DNA from: Alicyclobacillaceae bacterium
GTDB lineage: Bacteria; Bacillota; Bacilli; Kyrpidiales; Kyrpidiaceae
Reading direction: 5' to 3'
DNA length: 64,000 nucleotides
Assembly (NCBI GenBank): GCA_029961045.1
Contig: JASBVN010000005.1
Span: 38,598-102,597, forward strand
Positions 26,575-36,247 of this stretch are shown piece by piece (the stretch's first letter is position 1; the number at the start of each line of letters is the position of its first letter). The position numbers were made by a program, and so were the translations under genes. The notes beneath the pieces are model-generated. The model saw nothing but the letters and a program-made list of their open reading frames with translations. It was not told the origin of the DNA and ran no database searches.

Positions 26575-27681
26575 TTAGACACGCGCATGGCGGGAAATGT
26601 TCAACAAAATCCCGATCCCCGTCAACATCAAGACCAGGGAAGATCCTCCGTAACTGATCAGGGGAAGCGTGATGCCCGTCACCGGCATCGAGCCCGTTAC
26701 CACGCCGATATTGATCAACACCTGTACCCCGATCATGCCGACAATTCCCGTCGCCAGCAAGCTGCCAAAGGCGTCCGGTGCCCGAATCGCCGCATGGATG
26801 CCCCGCCATACGAGCACGACAAACAGAAGCAAAATCGTCGCTCCGCCGATAAAGCCCAGTTCCTCGGCCAAAATCGCAAAAATAAAATCGGTTTGCGGTT
26901 CCGGCAGATACAAAAACTTCTGCCGGCTCCGGCCCAGCCCCAGACCGAACAAGCCGCCCGGACCGAGGGCATAAAGGGATTGGATGATATGGTAACCTTC
27001 GTTAAGAGGATACTTCCACGGGTCGAGGAACGCAACCACGCGCATCAGGCGGTACGGCGCGACCGCCACCAGCGCGGCGAAAACGGGAACCGCGAGCCCC
27101 GCCAAATAGGCGAGGTGCCGGATTCGGGCCCCCGCCACAAAAATGAGGATGCCCATCGTCCCGACCAATACCGCCGTCTGCCCCAGGTCGGGCTCCAGCA
27201 TGATCAGGACGACCGCTGCCGCCACAAGTCCCAAAGCCGGAGCTAATCCCCGCCAAAAAGAATCGATGCGGGCCGTCGGTTTCGCCAGCCAATCGGAAAA
27301 AAACAAAATGAACCCCAATTTCGCGAACTCGCTGGGCTGGATGCCGAGAGAGCCGACTCCGAGCCAGGCCCGCGAACCGCCGCGGACGGCGCCGAGGGGC
27401 GTCAGCACGACGACCAACAACAGGAGGCACAACCACAGGGCGGGTTTCGCCAAAGGCCGGAGTTTCCAATAATCCACCCGCATCATGACCAGCATCAACA
27501 CCACGCCCAACGCCGCCCAGAGCAATTGGCGCTTAGCGTAGTAAAAGGCGTCGCCGTACCTCTGCTCCGACAGGACGGCGCTGGCACTATAGACCATCAC
27601 CACCCCCACCGCCAGCAGCAATAGGGTTACGGTCATGAGCAGCACATCGGGTAAGCGTCCCCGGCCGGACACGGCGTTCAC
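26575..27681 (-). CDS. spoVE: SEDS-family peptidoglycan glycosyltransferase SpoVE
   Basis: 368 residues and ten predicted helices. SEDS motifs: YSASAV early, GSRAWLGVGSLGIQPSEFAKLG, EPDLGQTAV, GYHIIQSLYALGPGG and the terminal LPLISYGGSSLVLML. SEDS proteins polymerise glycan chains with a partner class B PBP, here probably SpoVD for the spore cortex or PbpB for septa. Named SpoVE rather than FtsW because of its place between murD and murG. GTG start (27679-27681) with GGAG. Confidence 0.92.
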   Translation of the reverse strand: MNAVSGRGRLPDVLLMTVTLLLLAVGVVMVYSASAVLSEQRYGDAFYYAKRQLLWAALGVVLMLVMMRVDYWKLRPLAKPALWLCLLLLVVVLTPLGAVRGGSRAWLGVGSLGIQPSEFAKLGFILFFSDWLAKPTARIDSFWRGLAPALGLVAAAVVLIMLEPDLGQTAVLVGTMGILIFVAGARIRHLAYLAGLAVPVFAALVAVAPYRLMRVVAFLDPWKYPLNEGYHIIQSLYALGPGGLFGLGLGRSRQKFLYLPEPQTDFIFAILAEELGFIGGATILLLFVVLVWRGIHAAIRAPDAFGSLLATGIVGMIGVQVLINIGVVTGSMPVTGITLPLISYGGSSLVLMLTGIGILLNISRHARV

Positions 27682-27708
27682 CCCCTGTCTCCGGTCTCGT
27701 CCAGCCTG

Positions 27709-29067
27709 TTACAGTTTATTCACCGCCTCCTTGAACATGCGGCCCCGCTCCTCGAAGGAACGATACTGGTCCCAGCTGGCCGACGCCGGGGACAACAGTA
27801 CCACGTCCCCTTCCCGCGCCCAGTCAATCGCCTTCCGAACCGCCTCTTCCACGTCGGCCGCCCGGCGGACGGGCAACCCCGCCTCTTCGGCCAGGCGGGC
27901 GATTCTCGGGGCCGACTGCCCCATGGCGACGACACATTTGACCCGCCCGCCGCGCAGGAAAGGGAGCAAGCGCCGGTAATCGTCCCCCCGATCCAAACCG
28001 CCCGCAATCCACACGACTCCCCGCGAAAAAGCGCCGAGCGCCCGGCAGGCCGCCTCCGGATTCGTGGCCTTTGAATCATTATAAAAATCGATCCCGCGCC
28101 ACCGCCGGACGAACTCCAACCGGTGTTCCACCCCGCGAAAATCGGCCGCCGACGCCACCGCCTCCGGAGGAGCTCCCGCCAAGATCGCCGCCGTACCGGC
28201 GGCAAGGAAATTTTCCACGTTGTGGGCCCCCGGCAGGGCGAGGTCCCGGAGGGAGCACACCCGCCTGTCTCCGCCGTTCTCCCGCCACCAGACGCACCCC
28301 TCCCGGACAAAGAGACCGGCCCTCCGACCGTCGCCCACCCCGCCGAACCAGGCGATCCGAGACCGCAGCCCGCAATCGAACCGGAACGCATCCCGCTGTC
28401 CGGCGTTGAGCACCGCCCAGTCGTCCTCCCGCTGACAGGCGAACAGGCGTTTCTTGGCCTCGATGTACGCTTCAAAGGTCCCGTGATAATCGAGGTGAGC
28501 GGGATACACATTCAGAACCGCTCCGATCCTCGGCCGGAACCGTTCGGTGCCCATCAATTGAAAGCTGGACAGTTCGGCGACCAACCATTCGCCTTCCGCC
28601 AATCCGTCCAAGGCGTCGCACAGGGGCAAGCCGATGTTGCCGGCGACCCGGCGGGGAATCCCCGCTTTGGCCAGCATGTGCCCCGTCCAAGTGGTGGTCG
28701 TCGTCTTGCCGTTGGTTCCCGTAATGCCGATCCACCGGTCGGGACGCGCCCTCCAAGCGATTTCCGGCTCGGTATACACGGGAATGCCCCGGTGGAGAGC
28801 CTCCGCCACCGGAGGGGACGAGTAGGGAACCCCCGGATTTTTGACCACAAAATCGTAAGACGTATCAAAAAGGGCCGGAGGATGGCCCCCGGCAATCACT
28901 TCAATTCCCAGCTCTTCCAGTCTCCTTGCCCCATCCCCCAGTTCCTCCCGGGGTTTGAGGTCCGTCACCGTGACATCCGCCCCGCTCCGGGCCAAGAAAC
29001 GCGCAACCGCCTCACCGCTGCGCGCAAGTCCGATTACGAGCACCCTGGCACCCGCCCATTCCTTCAC
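27709..29067 (-). CDS. murD: UDP-N-acetylmuramoylalanine--D-glutamate ligase
   Basis: 452 residues, near the 451 of B. subtilis. N-terminal Rossmann-like UDP domain (VLVIGLARSGEAVARFLA), ATP loop GITGTNGKTTTT, central HLDYHGTFEAY motif, and C-terminal domain (YNDSKATNPEA). Adds D-Glu to UDP-MurNAc-L-Ala. The GTG at 29065-29067 is chosen because the upstream open codons are poor and GGGAGTGGGG precedes it. Confidence 0.96.
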   Translation of the reverse strand: MKEWAGARVLVIGLARSGEAVARFLARSGADVTVTDLKPREELGDGARRLEELGIEVIAGGHPPALFDTSYDFVVKNPGVPYSSPPVAEALHRGIPVYTEPEIAWRARPDRWIGITGTNGKTTTTTWTGHMLAKAGIPRRVAGNIGLPLCDALDGLAEGEWLVAELSSFQLMGTERFRPRIGAVLNVYPAHLDYHGTFEAYIEAKKRLFACQREDDWAVLNAGQRDAFRFDCGLRSRIAWFGGVGDGRRAGLFVREGCVWWRENGGDRRVCSLRDLALPGAHNVENFLAAGTAAILAGAPPEAVASAADFRGVEHRLEFVRRWRGIDFYNDSKATNPEAACRALGAFSRGVVWIAGGLDRGDDYRRLLPFLRGGRVKCVVAMGQSAPRIARLAEEAGLPVRRAADVEEAVRKAIDWAREGDVVLLSPASASWDQYRSFEERGRMFKEAVNKL

Positions 29068-29107
29068 GATTTCCCCACTCCCGATCGCAATCTGATCCGC
29101 TCCTCTC

Positions 29108-30067
29108 TCACCCGCGCGCAAACAATGCCAGCGCTCCGGCGGACAAACAGAGGCCCGCCGCCCAAAAAGTCGCGACCACCCGCCATTCGGACCAGCCGCC
29201 CAACTCAAAATGGTGATGGAGCGGGCTCATTCGAAAAACGCGACGCCCGAAGGTCTGAAAGGTGAATACTTGGATCATCACCGAAAGGGCCTCCGCCACG
29301 AACACTCCGCCGATGAGAATCAGCCAGAACTCGGTCTTCGTCAGCACCGCCGCCGCGGCGAGCCCCGCTCCGACGGCCAGGGAGCCGGTATCGCCCATGA
29401 AGACCCGGGCCGGATGGGCGTTAAACACCAAAAATCCCAAGAGCGCCCCCATCATCGCCCCGCAAAAGGTGGCCAGATCGTACTGGCTGTTCCACAAGGC
29501 CAGCACGCCGTATGTACCGAAGGCGATCGCAGCCGTTCCCGCAGCCAGGCCGTCCAATCCGTCCGTCAGGTTGACGGCGTTGGAAGTGCCCATCAGCACC
29601 AGAGCGAGAAACGGAAGATAAAGACCGCCGAGATCCCACACGGCGCCGAAAAAGGGAAGAGTGACCGTAAAAGAAAAATGAGGCGTACCGGCCAGAAAAA
29701 AGAAGAACAGCACCGCCACCAATCCTTGGGCTGCGAGCTTTTGTCTCGCCGTCAGCCCGAGATTTCGCTTTTTCACGACTTTAATGTAATCGTCCAGAAA
29801 GCCGATCAACCCGTAGGCGAGAGTCACTCCGAGGGCCAGCAGCGCCTCCCGGGAATGTCCGGCGAACTGCCACACCGTCACCGTCGCCGCCAGAAGGATG
29901 ATCGTGCCTCCCATCGTCGGGGTTCCCGACTTTTTCTGATGGGAAGCCGGCCCTTCTTCCCGAATGCTTTGGCCGATTTTCAGACGCCGCAACACCGGTA
30001 TAAACAAGGGGCCGAGCAGAAGCGCCAGGACCAAGGAGGTCCCCGCCGTCAGCCACATCGCTTGCAT
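29108..30067 (-). CDS. mraY: Phospho-MurNAc-pentapeptide transferase
   Basis: 319 residues, ten helices. Conserved GPASHQKKSGTPTMGG, NLTDGLDGLAAG (catalytic DG region) and the loop MSPLHHHFELGGWSEWRVV. Joins UDP-MurNAc-pentapeptide to undecaprenyl phosphate, forming lipid I. ATG start. Between murE and murD in canonical order. Confidence 0.97.
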   Translation of the reverse strand: MQAMWLTAGTSLVLALLLGPLFIPVLRRLKIGQSIREEGPASHQKKSGTPTMGGTIILLAATVTVWQFAGHSREALLALGVTLAYGLIGFLDDYIKVVKKRNLGLTARQKLAAQGLVAVLFFFFLAGTPHFSFTVTLPFFGAVWDLGGLYLPFLALVLMGTSNAVNLTDGLDGLAAGTAAIAFGTYGVLALWNSQYDLATFCGAMMGALLGFLVFNAHPARVFMGDTGSLAVGAGLAAAAVLTKTEFWLILIGGVFVAEALSVMIQVFTFQTFGRRVFRMSPLHHHFELGGWSEWRVVATFWAAGLCLSAGALALFARG

Positions 30068-30087
30068 TCCAGCGTCCCCCTATCTGT

Positions 30088-31593
30088 TCACCCAGCTGCT
30101 CCCATCCGGGACCGGATCGCCCGCTCCGCCGCCCGGCGGTCGTCAAAGTCGAATTTACGGCGCCCGATCCACTGATACGTTTCATGCCCTTTGCCGGCGA
30201 TGAGGACCACGTCCCCCGGACCGGCCAGAAACACCGCTTTCCGGATGGCCTCCTCCCGATCGGGGATGCGTTCATACCGGTCGCGGTCGGCGCCGATTTC
30301 GATCAATCCCGCCTCGATGTCGTCGAGAATCCGCTCCGGGTCTTCGGTCCGCGGATTGTCTGAAGTCAGGATCGCGTAGTCGCTCCACCGATACGCAATC
30401 TGTCCCATCAAAGGGCGTTTGGTCCGGTCCCGATCCCCTCCGCATCCGAACACGGCGATCAGGCGCCCTCGGGTGAATTCCCTCAGGGTCCGCAACACGT
30501 TTTCCAGGCTGTCCGGGGTGTGGGCGTAATCCACGATGACGCCGAAAGGCTGGCCGGCGTCGACCCTCTCCAGGCGGCCGGGGACACCCGGCACCTCTTC
30601 TAGATGGGCCGCCATCGCCTCCAGGGACAGCCCCTCCACCAGCCCGACGGCAAGGGCGGCCAAGGCGTTGTATACGCTGAACCGCCCCGTCAATTTCAGG
30701 CGAACTGGAACCGTTCCCGCGAAGGTCTCCGCCACGAACCGGACGCCCTCCATCGCGATTTCCACGTCCCGGGCCCGGACATCGGCGCTCCGGTCCACGG
30801 CGTAGGTAATCGTCTGCGCCACCGTCTGCCCCGCCATCCATCGCCCCGCCGGGTCATCGAGGTTCACCACGGCAAAGGACTGCTTCGAAAGGGTGTCTCC
30901 GTATTCGTTGCCGAGCCGGGCAAACAACTTCCCTTTGGCTTGCCGGTAGGCTTCCATGGAACCGTGAAAATCGAGGTGGTCTTGGGAAAGATTAGTAAAC
31001 ACCGCCGTCCGGAACCGGGTCCCCGCTACGCGGTCTAACTCAAGGGCGTGGGAAGACACCTCCATGACGGCGTACCGAAGGCCCTCCTCCCTCATCCGGG
31101 ACAACAGGCGCTGCAACTCCACGGCCTCTGGAGTGGTATTAACCGAAGGCAGAATTTCCCCAGCCACCCGGGTATAAATGGTGCCGATCAATCCGGTCGG
31201 ATAGCCGGCACGCACGAGAAGATGATCGATCAAATGGGTGACGGTGGTTTTTCCGTTGGTCCCCGTGACCCCGATCACCCTCACATCCCGGGAGGGATGG
31301 CGGAAAAAGACGGCCGCCAGAATCGCAGCGGCCCGCCGGGTGTCGGGAACGACGATCTGGGGGATCGCGGCGTCTTGAGGCTCCTCCACCACCGCCGCCA
31401 CCGCCCCGGCCCGGCGGGCTTCGTCCACAAAGGCGTGCCCGTCCACCGTGTGGCCGCGCAGGGCGATAAACAGACTGCCCGGACGAACCCGGCGAGAATC
31501 GGCGGTGACGTCCGATACCTCCAGACCCGCGAGAGAACCGACGATTCGACGGCGAAGCAAACTGCCGATCAAGTGGTCCAACCGCAAGGTCAT
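30088..31593 (-). CDS. murE: UDP-MurNAc-L-Ala-D-Glu--meso-diaminopimelate ligase
   Basis: 501 residues. ATP loop GVTGTNGKTTVTHLID, SSHALELDRV, and the substrate-selecting DNPRTEDP motif, whose arginine specifies meso-diaminopimelate rather than lysine. The cross-linking residue of this organism's wall is thus meso-DAP, and the lysA-linked pathway supplies it. The open frame extends to 32277 inside spoVD, but the ATG at 31591-31593 (MTLRLDHLIGSLL) is the family start; its ribosome site (AGAGG) is weak. Confidence 0.96.
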   Translation of the reverse strand: MTLRLDHLIGSLLRRRIVGSLAGLEVSDVTADSRRVRPGSLFIALRGHTVDGHAFVDEARRAGAVAAVVEEPQDAAIPQIVVPDTRRAAAILAAVFFRHPSRDVRVIGVTGTNGKTTVTHLIDHLLVRAGYPTGLIGTIYTRVAGEILPSVNTTPEAVELQRLLSRMREEGLRYAVMEVSSHALELDRVAGTRFRTAVFTNLSQDHLDFHGSMEAYRQAKGKLFARLGNEYGDTLSKQSFAVVNLDDPAGRWMAGQTVAQTITYAVDRSADVRARDVEIAMEGVRFVAETFAGTVPVRLKLTGRFSVYNALAALAVGLVEGLSLEAMAAHLEEVPGVPGRLERVDAGQPFGVIVDYAHTPDSLENVLRTLREFTRGRLIAVFGCGGDRDRTKRPLMGQIAYRWSDYAILTSDNPRTEDPERILDDIEAGLIEIGADRDRYERIPDREEAIRKAVFLAGPGDVVLIAGKGHETYQWIGRRKFDFDDRRAAERAIRSRMGAAG

Positions 31594-31646
31594 CCCTCTT
31601 TTCTCATTATCCAGTATAGACCGCCGGAACAGCCCCCACACCGGCG

Positions 31647-33590
31647 TCAAGGGGAATCGGGGGGGCGATTCCCCAGGTAGAGTCGAATCACCGTCCCGGG
31701 CGGCACCTTCGTCCCCGCCTTGGGGGCCTGGGCCACCACGTATCCTCCCTGCCCCGCCGTTTCGACCCGGAGCTGCGCCCCGCTGTCCAACATCAATCTT
31801 CGGGCGTCCTCCAGCGAACGCCCGGTCAACTCGGGCACCTCCACCGGTTTTACGTCGAGATACGAATATTCCTTCGCCGGGCCCTCCGCGCTGGGCGGAA
31901 CCCCCAAATACTGCAGGCCGTCGGCCAGGATGTGCCCGACCGCCGGAGCGGCGATGACGCCCCCGAACACCAGGGGCGCTTTCGGATTGTCCACTGCAAT
32001 GTACGCCACCAGGCGGGGATTGTCCGCCGGAGCCATTCCGATGAACGACACGATGTAATGATTGCGCTTGTACCGCCCGTCGGGCCCGACCACCTGGGCC
32101 GTGCCCGTCTTGCCCGCCACCCGGTATCCTTCGGCATAGGCGTTCTTTCCGGTGCCTCGGGCGACGACGCTCTCCAGCGCCCCTCGGACCAACCGGGCCG
32201 TCTCTTCGCTGATCACCCGGCGGACCACCGTCGGCTTCCGCTCGTCGAGCACTTCCCCCGTGGCGCGGTCCACCCATTTGGCCGCCACATACGGTTGCAT
32301 CAAAAGACCGCCGTTGGCGACCGCGCTCACCGCCATGACCTGCTGAATCGGCGTGACGGAAACGCCCTGTCCAAAGGAGGTGGTGGCCAATTCCAGCGGG
32401 CCGACTCGCGACAATTTGAAAAGAATTCCCGTTCCTTCACCCGGTAGATCGATCCCGGTCTTGGACCCGAACCCGAACTCACGAATGTAACGGAACAACG
32501 CTTCTTTTCCTAGGCGCTGGCCCATCAGCATAAACCCGGGGTTACAGGAATTTTCCACAACTTCCAAAAAAGATTGGGATCCGTGTCCCCCCGCCTTCCA
32601 ACACCGGATCCGATGTCCCGCCACTTCAAAATACCCCGGGTCGAAAAACCGTTCATTGAGATTCACCTTTTTTTCTTCCAATGCGGCGGACAACGTGACA
32701 ATTTTGAACGTGGAACCGGGTTCGAAGGTCTTCCAGATGGCCAGATTGCGATCGTACACTTCATGGGAATAGTCCTGATATTTTCCCGGGTGAAACGTCG
32801 GGGCGTTCTCCATGGCCAGAATTTCGCCCGTTCGCGGGTCGGCCACGATCGCCGTCACGTTGTCCGGGTTGTAGGTCGCCACCACCTGTTCGATTTCCCG
32901 GCGCACAAAAGCGCTGATCTGGCGGTCGAGGGTAAGCACGACGTCTTGGCCGTCTTTCGGAGGCACGTACAAACTTTCGCTGCCCGGCATGACTTCGCCG
33001 CGCGCGTTGGCCAAAAAGGAAATGGCTCCCGGGATCCCCCGCAGGCGAGAGTCGTACCTGGCTTCGAGGCCCGCGAGGCCCTGGTTGTCGATGCCGACAA
33101 ACCCCAGGACGTGGGCGGCCAGCTCTCCAAAGGGATAATAGCGGCGCCCCTCCTCCGTGAGATAGATCCCCGGCAACCCGAGGGCACGGACTTCCCGGGC
33201 CTTTTCGGCATCCAGTTTCCGACCTCCCGCCACATACACGATGAGGGTTCGTTTCGAAATCAATTGCGAGATGCGTTCCCGGGATACCCCCAGCACGCCG
33301 GCCAGGCGGGCGGCCGTCTCTTCCCTGTCCCGAATCTGCGCGGGCACCGCCACCACCGTGGGAGCGCTGATGTTGTAAGCCAACACCTGACCGTTACGAT
33401 CATACACCGTTCCCCTTTTGGGCTCAACTGGAATGTCCCGCCTCCACAATTCCTGAGCGCGTTCGGTCAACCACGAAGACTGGAACAACTGAATGTAGGC
33501 CAACCGTCCGACCAGAAACGCGAAAGCCACCAGGGCGCCCAGGAACAGGCCGACCAGCCGCCTCCTCCTCGTCAAGTCCTGTTCGCCCAC
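31647..33590 (-). CDS. spoVD: Class B penicillin-binding protein SpoVD
   Basis: 647 residues (B. subtilis 646). N-terminal membrane helix, dimerisation domain, then transpeptidase with GSTFKI (SxxK), SCN (in VVENSCNPGF) and GKTGTAQV. A single PASTA domain closes the protein (about 590-640). SpoVD makes cortex peptidoglycan with SpoVE. The frame has an ATG at 33641 without a ribosome site; the GTG at 33588-33590 is preferred because GGGAGGGGG lies before it and the length then matches the family. The cysteine in SCN is notable, since StoA/CcdA-controlled cysteines occur in B. subtilis SpoVD. Confidence 0.92.
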   Translation of the reverse strand: MGEQDLTRRRRLVGLFLGALVAFAFLVGRLAYIQLFQSSWLTERAQELWRRDIPVEPKRGTVYDRNGQVLAYNISAPTVVAVPAQIRDREETAARLAGVLGVSRERISQLISKRTLIVYVAGGRKLDAEKAREVRALGLPGIYLTEEGRRYYPFGELAAHVLGFVGIDNQGLAGLEARYDSRLRGIPGAISFLANARGEVMPGSESLYVPPKDGQDVVLTLDRQISAFVRREIEQVVATYNPDNVTAIVADPRTGEILAMENAPTFHPGKYQDYSHEVYDRNLAIWKTFEPGSTFKIVTLSAALEEKKVNLNERFFDPGYFEVAGHRIRCWKAGGHGSQSFLEVVENSCNPGFMLMGQRLGKEALFRYIREFGFGSKTGIDLPGEGTGILFKLSRVGPLELATTSFGQGVSVTPIQQVMAVSAVANGGLLMQPYVAAKWVDRATGEVLDERKPTVVRRVISEETARLVRGALESVVARGTGKNAYAEGYRVAGKTGTAQVVGPDGRYKRNHYIVSFIGMAPADNPRLVAYIAVDNPKAPLVFGGVIAAPAVGHILADGLQYLGVPPSAEGPAKEYSYLDVKPVEVPELTGRSLEDARRLMLDSGAQLRVETAGQGGYVVAQAPKAGTKVPPGTVIRLYLGNRPPDSP

Positions 33591-33711
33591 CTCCGGCCCC
33601 CTCCCTCCCCTTCCGGACGATCCTCTTTCTGAGGGAACCATATGCGGCGGAGGGACGAACTAGAAGAGAAAGCCCGGGGCCGGCCGACTTTCGCTCCTCC
33701 CCGGGCGAAGA

Positions 33712-35862
33712 TCAGGGAACCGGGCTCTCCCCCCCGAATTTCACATGCAGCACGCTTCCCGGCGGCACCAACTGACCCGGACGCACATCCTGGTCCACCG
33801 CCCACCCGTCCCCCGATGAACGGAGCTGCAAGCCCAAGACGGCGCAAAGGTCCGCCACATCCCGCATGCTGAGTCCGCGGAGATCCGGCACGACGATTTT
33901 GCCGTCGTCCCGGGGCGGGGTGAGCAAAACCACCGGTCCTCCCTTCGGGGACGAGACGCCGGCAGCGGGCCACTGTCGCCGCACGGGACCGGGCTTTCCC
34001 GTCACCTGCCCGCGGAGCCCGGCCGACCGGATTTCCTCGACAGCCGTCCCGCTGTCATGACCTTCCACGGCGGGAACGGTCGCCGGCCGATCTTGGGAAG
34101 ACTGTCCGGCCTCCGGCTTGGCCGGTTCCTTCGGCATGTCGGAGGCATCCGGAGCCACTTGAAGATACGGGAGCACCTGTTCGAGAATGCGTTTGGCCAC
34201 CGGGGAAGCCACCGTATTGCCGAACTGGACGACCCCCTGGGGCGCTTCGGCAGTCACGTACACGACCACCTTCGGATCATTCGCCGGGGCAAATCCGATA
34301 AAGGATGTCCGGTACCGGTCCGAATAGTATCCGCGGTGATCGGGCCGGGGAATCTGAGCCGTTCCGGTTTTGCCGGCCACGTGGTAACCGGGCAGGTACG
34401 CCGCCTTCGCCTTGTCTTCCCGCACGTCGTCCTCCAGCACTTGGCGGACGGTGCTCAGCACCTCCGGGGGAGCCACCCTGTCCCGAATCACCTGGACCCC
34501 GGTTTGTTGCACCACCTGTCCCGTTTGGGGATCGACAATCTCCTTCAGCACGTGGGGACGGACGAGCTTCCCGCCGTTGGCAACCGCCATCACCGCAGCC
34601 ACCTGTTGGATCGGCGTCACCGCAATCCCCTGGCCGAAGGAAGTGGTGGCCAAATCGATCGGGCGGATGACCGCCGGATCGAACAGTTGCGCTCCGCTCT
34701 CGCCGGGCAAATCGATGCCCGTTCGGGAATTGAACCCGAATTGATAAATGTATTGATAGAGCTTTTCCGCCCCGAGCCGTTGCCCCATGATGACGAATCC
34801 GACGTTGCTCGAAACCGCCACCGCTTTTTTGAAGGTGATGGTTCCGAACCCCTGGTAGTTCCAGTCGTGAATGGGAATTCCCTGGACGACGATCTGCCCC
34901 GATGAAAACGTCTCATCGAGGCGAATTTTGTGCTCCGCCAGAGCGGCCACGAGGGTGACGATCTTAAAGGTCGACCCCGGTTCAAAGGGATCGGAAATGG
35001 CGATGTTCCGGTCGAGCACCGCCGAAGTGGATGTCCAATACGCATTCGGGTCATAGGTCGGCCGGTTGGCCATCGCCAAAATTTCGCCGGTATGGGGATC
35101 CGCGACGATGGCCGTCGCTGATTTCGGACGGGTTTCGGCCACCAGGCGGTCCAGTTCCCGCTCCACAATGCTCTGGATGGTCCCGTCGATGGTCAGGACG
35201 ACGTTCTTTCCGTCCACCGCTGGCTTGATTTGCTGCTCGCCAAAGGGCAGCGGCGTGCCCTCCGGATCCTTGAGGTATCGGGCGTGTCCCGGTTGGCCGG
35301 ACAACACGTCATTGAACTGCAATTCGACACCCGCCTGCCCTTGCCCGGTCTCGGCGTTCACAAATCCCACGACGTGAGCAGCCGCCGTTCCCGAGGGATA
35401 TACCCGCTTGGTCGTTTCCGTCAAAAAAACTCCCGGCAGCTGAAGCTCCCGGATCTTCTGAGCCGTGTCTTCGTCGATCCGCAGGCCCCCGGGCCGCAGT
35501 TCCGCCCACTCCCCCCCGCCGGCCGCCGCTTTGCGGATTTCATCCGGCGTCATGTGAACCAACGGGGCCAGTTTGACCGCAGCCTCGTCGGTGAACACTG
35601 GAACTTTCGGAAAATTCCCCGGACGCGTGTGCAACACGATGTTGAACGCCGTGACCGTTTGGGCGAGAACCCGGCCGTTCCGGTCGAGGATGGTCCCCCG
35701 CCTGGCCGGCAAATCGTGTTCCGCCACCCAGGAATTTTCTGCCATCCGAGACCAAACGGGGACGTCCACCACCTGCATCCACCCGAGCCGCAGGGTGATG
35801 AGCCCCAGGCAGGTGCTCAAAATCACCAGTAGCCACCCGTGCCGGGGCGGCCGCCGGCTCAT
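33712..35862 (-). CDS. pbpB: Class B penicillin-binding protein PbpB (FtsI-like)
   Basis: 716 residues. Membrane helix (about 8-28), PBP dimer domain, transpeptidase with GSTFKI, SSN (AVSSNVGF) and GKTGTAQI. A Pro/Glu-rich linker (about 565-610) precedes two C-terminal PASTA domains, the second ending GSVLHVKFGGESPVP. This is the septal transpeptidase of Gram-positive divisomes. ATG at 35860-35862 overlaps the ftsL stop (ATGA). Two PASTA domains and length distinguish it from SpoVD. Confidence 0.94.
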   Translation of the reverse strand: MSRRPPRHGWLLVILSTCLGLITLRLGWMQVVDVPVWSRMAENSWVAEHDLPARRGTILDRNGRVLAQTVTAFNIVLHTRPGNFPKVPVFTDEAAVKLAPLVHMTPDEIRKAAAGGGEWAELRPGGLRIDEDTAQKIRELQLPGVFLTETTKRVYPSGTAAAHVVGFVNAETGQGQAGVELQFNDVLSGQPGHARYLKDPEGTPLPFGEQQIKPAVDGKNVVLTIDGTIQSIVERELDRLVAETRPKSATAIVADPHTGEILAMANRPTYDPNAYWTSTSAVLDRNIAISDPFEPGSTFKIVTLVAALAEHKIRLDETFSSGQIVVQGIPIHDWNYQGFGTITFKKAVAVSSNVGFVIMGQRLGAEKLYQYIYQFGFNSRTGIDLPGESGAQLFDPAVIRPIDLATTSFGQGIAVTPIQQVAAVMAVANGGKLVRPHVLKEIVDPQTGQVVQQTGVQVIRDRVAPPEVLSTVRQVLEDDVREDKAKAAYLPGYHVAGKTGTAQIPRPDHRGYYSDRYRTSFIGFAPANDPKVVVYVTAEAPQGVVQFGNTVASPVAKRILEQVLPYLQVAPDASDMPKEPAKPEAGQSSQDRPATVPAVEGHDSGTAVEEIRSAGLRGQVTGKPGPVRRQWPAAGVSSPKGGPVVLLTPPRDDGKIVVPDLRGLSMRDVADLCAVLGLQLRSSGDGWAVDQDVRPGQLVPPGSVLHVKFGGESPVP

Positions 35863-36239
35863 CGCCCGTCCCCGCCCTGCGGTTCCGGAAGCACCCGCCA
35901 TTGGCCCGGCGCCGTATAGGTGAGTCCCATTCGCTTGGCGACCTCCGTCACCCGGGACGGCATCGAGAGTTGCTCGACTTTACTCTGGAGGACGGCATTC
36001 TCCCGCTGCACGGCTTCCAATTGCGCCTTAAGTTCCTGCACCTGGTAGTTCTGCGCCGCAATGGCGGCGTCGCGGGAAAGTACCCAACACAGGATGCCGA
36101 CACCCGCAAACAGAGTGCCGACCAGGGCAAGCCGGTCTTTGATTTGTTCCCGGCTTAGACCCGGGCGGTGAACTGCGGAGAAATCGGGTTTCTTCTGTGG
36201 TTTCGTCACTGCACGTCCGACAGGTCTGACAGCCGCCAC
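35859..36239 (-). CDS. ftsL: Cell division protein FtsL
   Basis: 126 residues. Basic cytoplasmic N-terminus, one membrane helix (about 40-58) and an external leucine-zipper-like coiled coil (VQELKAQLEAVQRENAVLQSKV), ending with VAKRMGLTYT typical of FtsL. Bitopic partner of DivIB and DivIC. The GTG at 36237-36239 has GAGG six bases upstream; other GTGs upstream are possible, so the first residues are uncertain. Nine bases after rsmH. Confidence 0.88.
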   Translation of the reverse strand: MAAVRPVGRAVTKPQKKPDFSAVHRPGLSREQIKDRLALVGTLFAGVGILCWVLSRDAAIAAQNYQVQELKAQLEAVQRENAVLQSKVEQLSMPSRVTEVAKRMGLTYTAPGQWRVLPEPQGGDGR

Positions 36240-36247
36240 GTCCAACC

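Noticed and set aside
31594..32277. N-terminal extension of MurE
   Set aside because: Lies inside spoVD in another frame. The ATG at 31591-31593 gives the family start.
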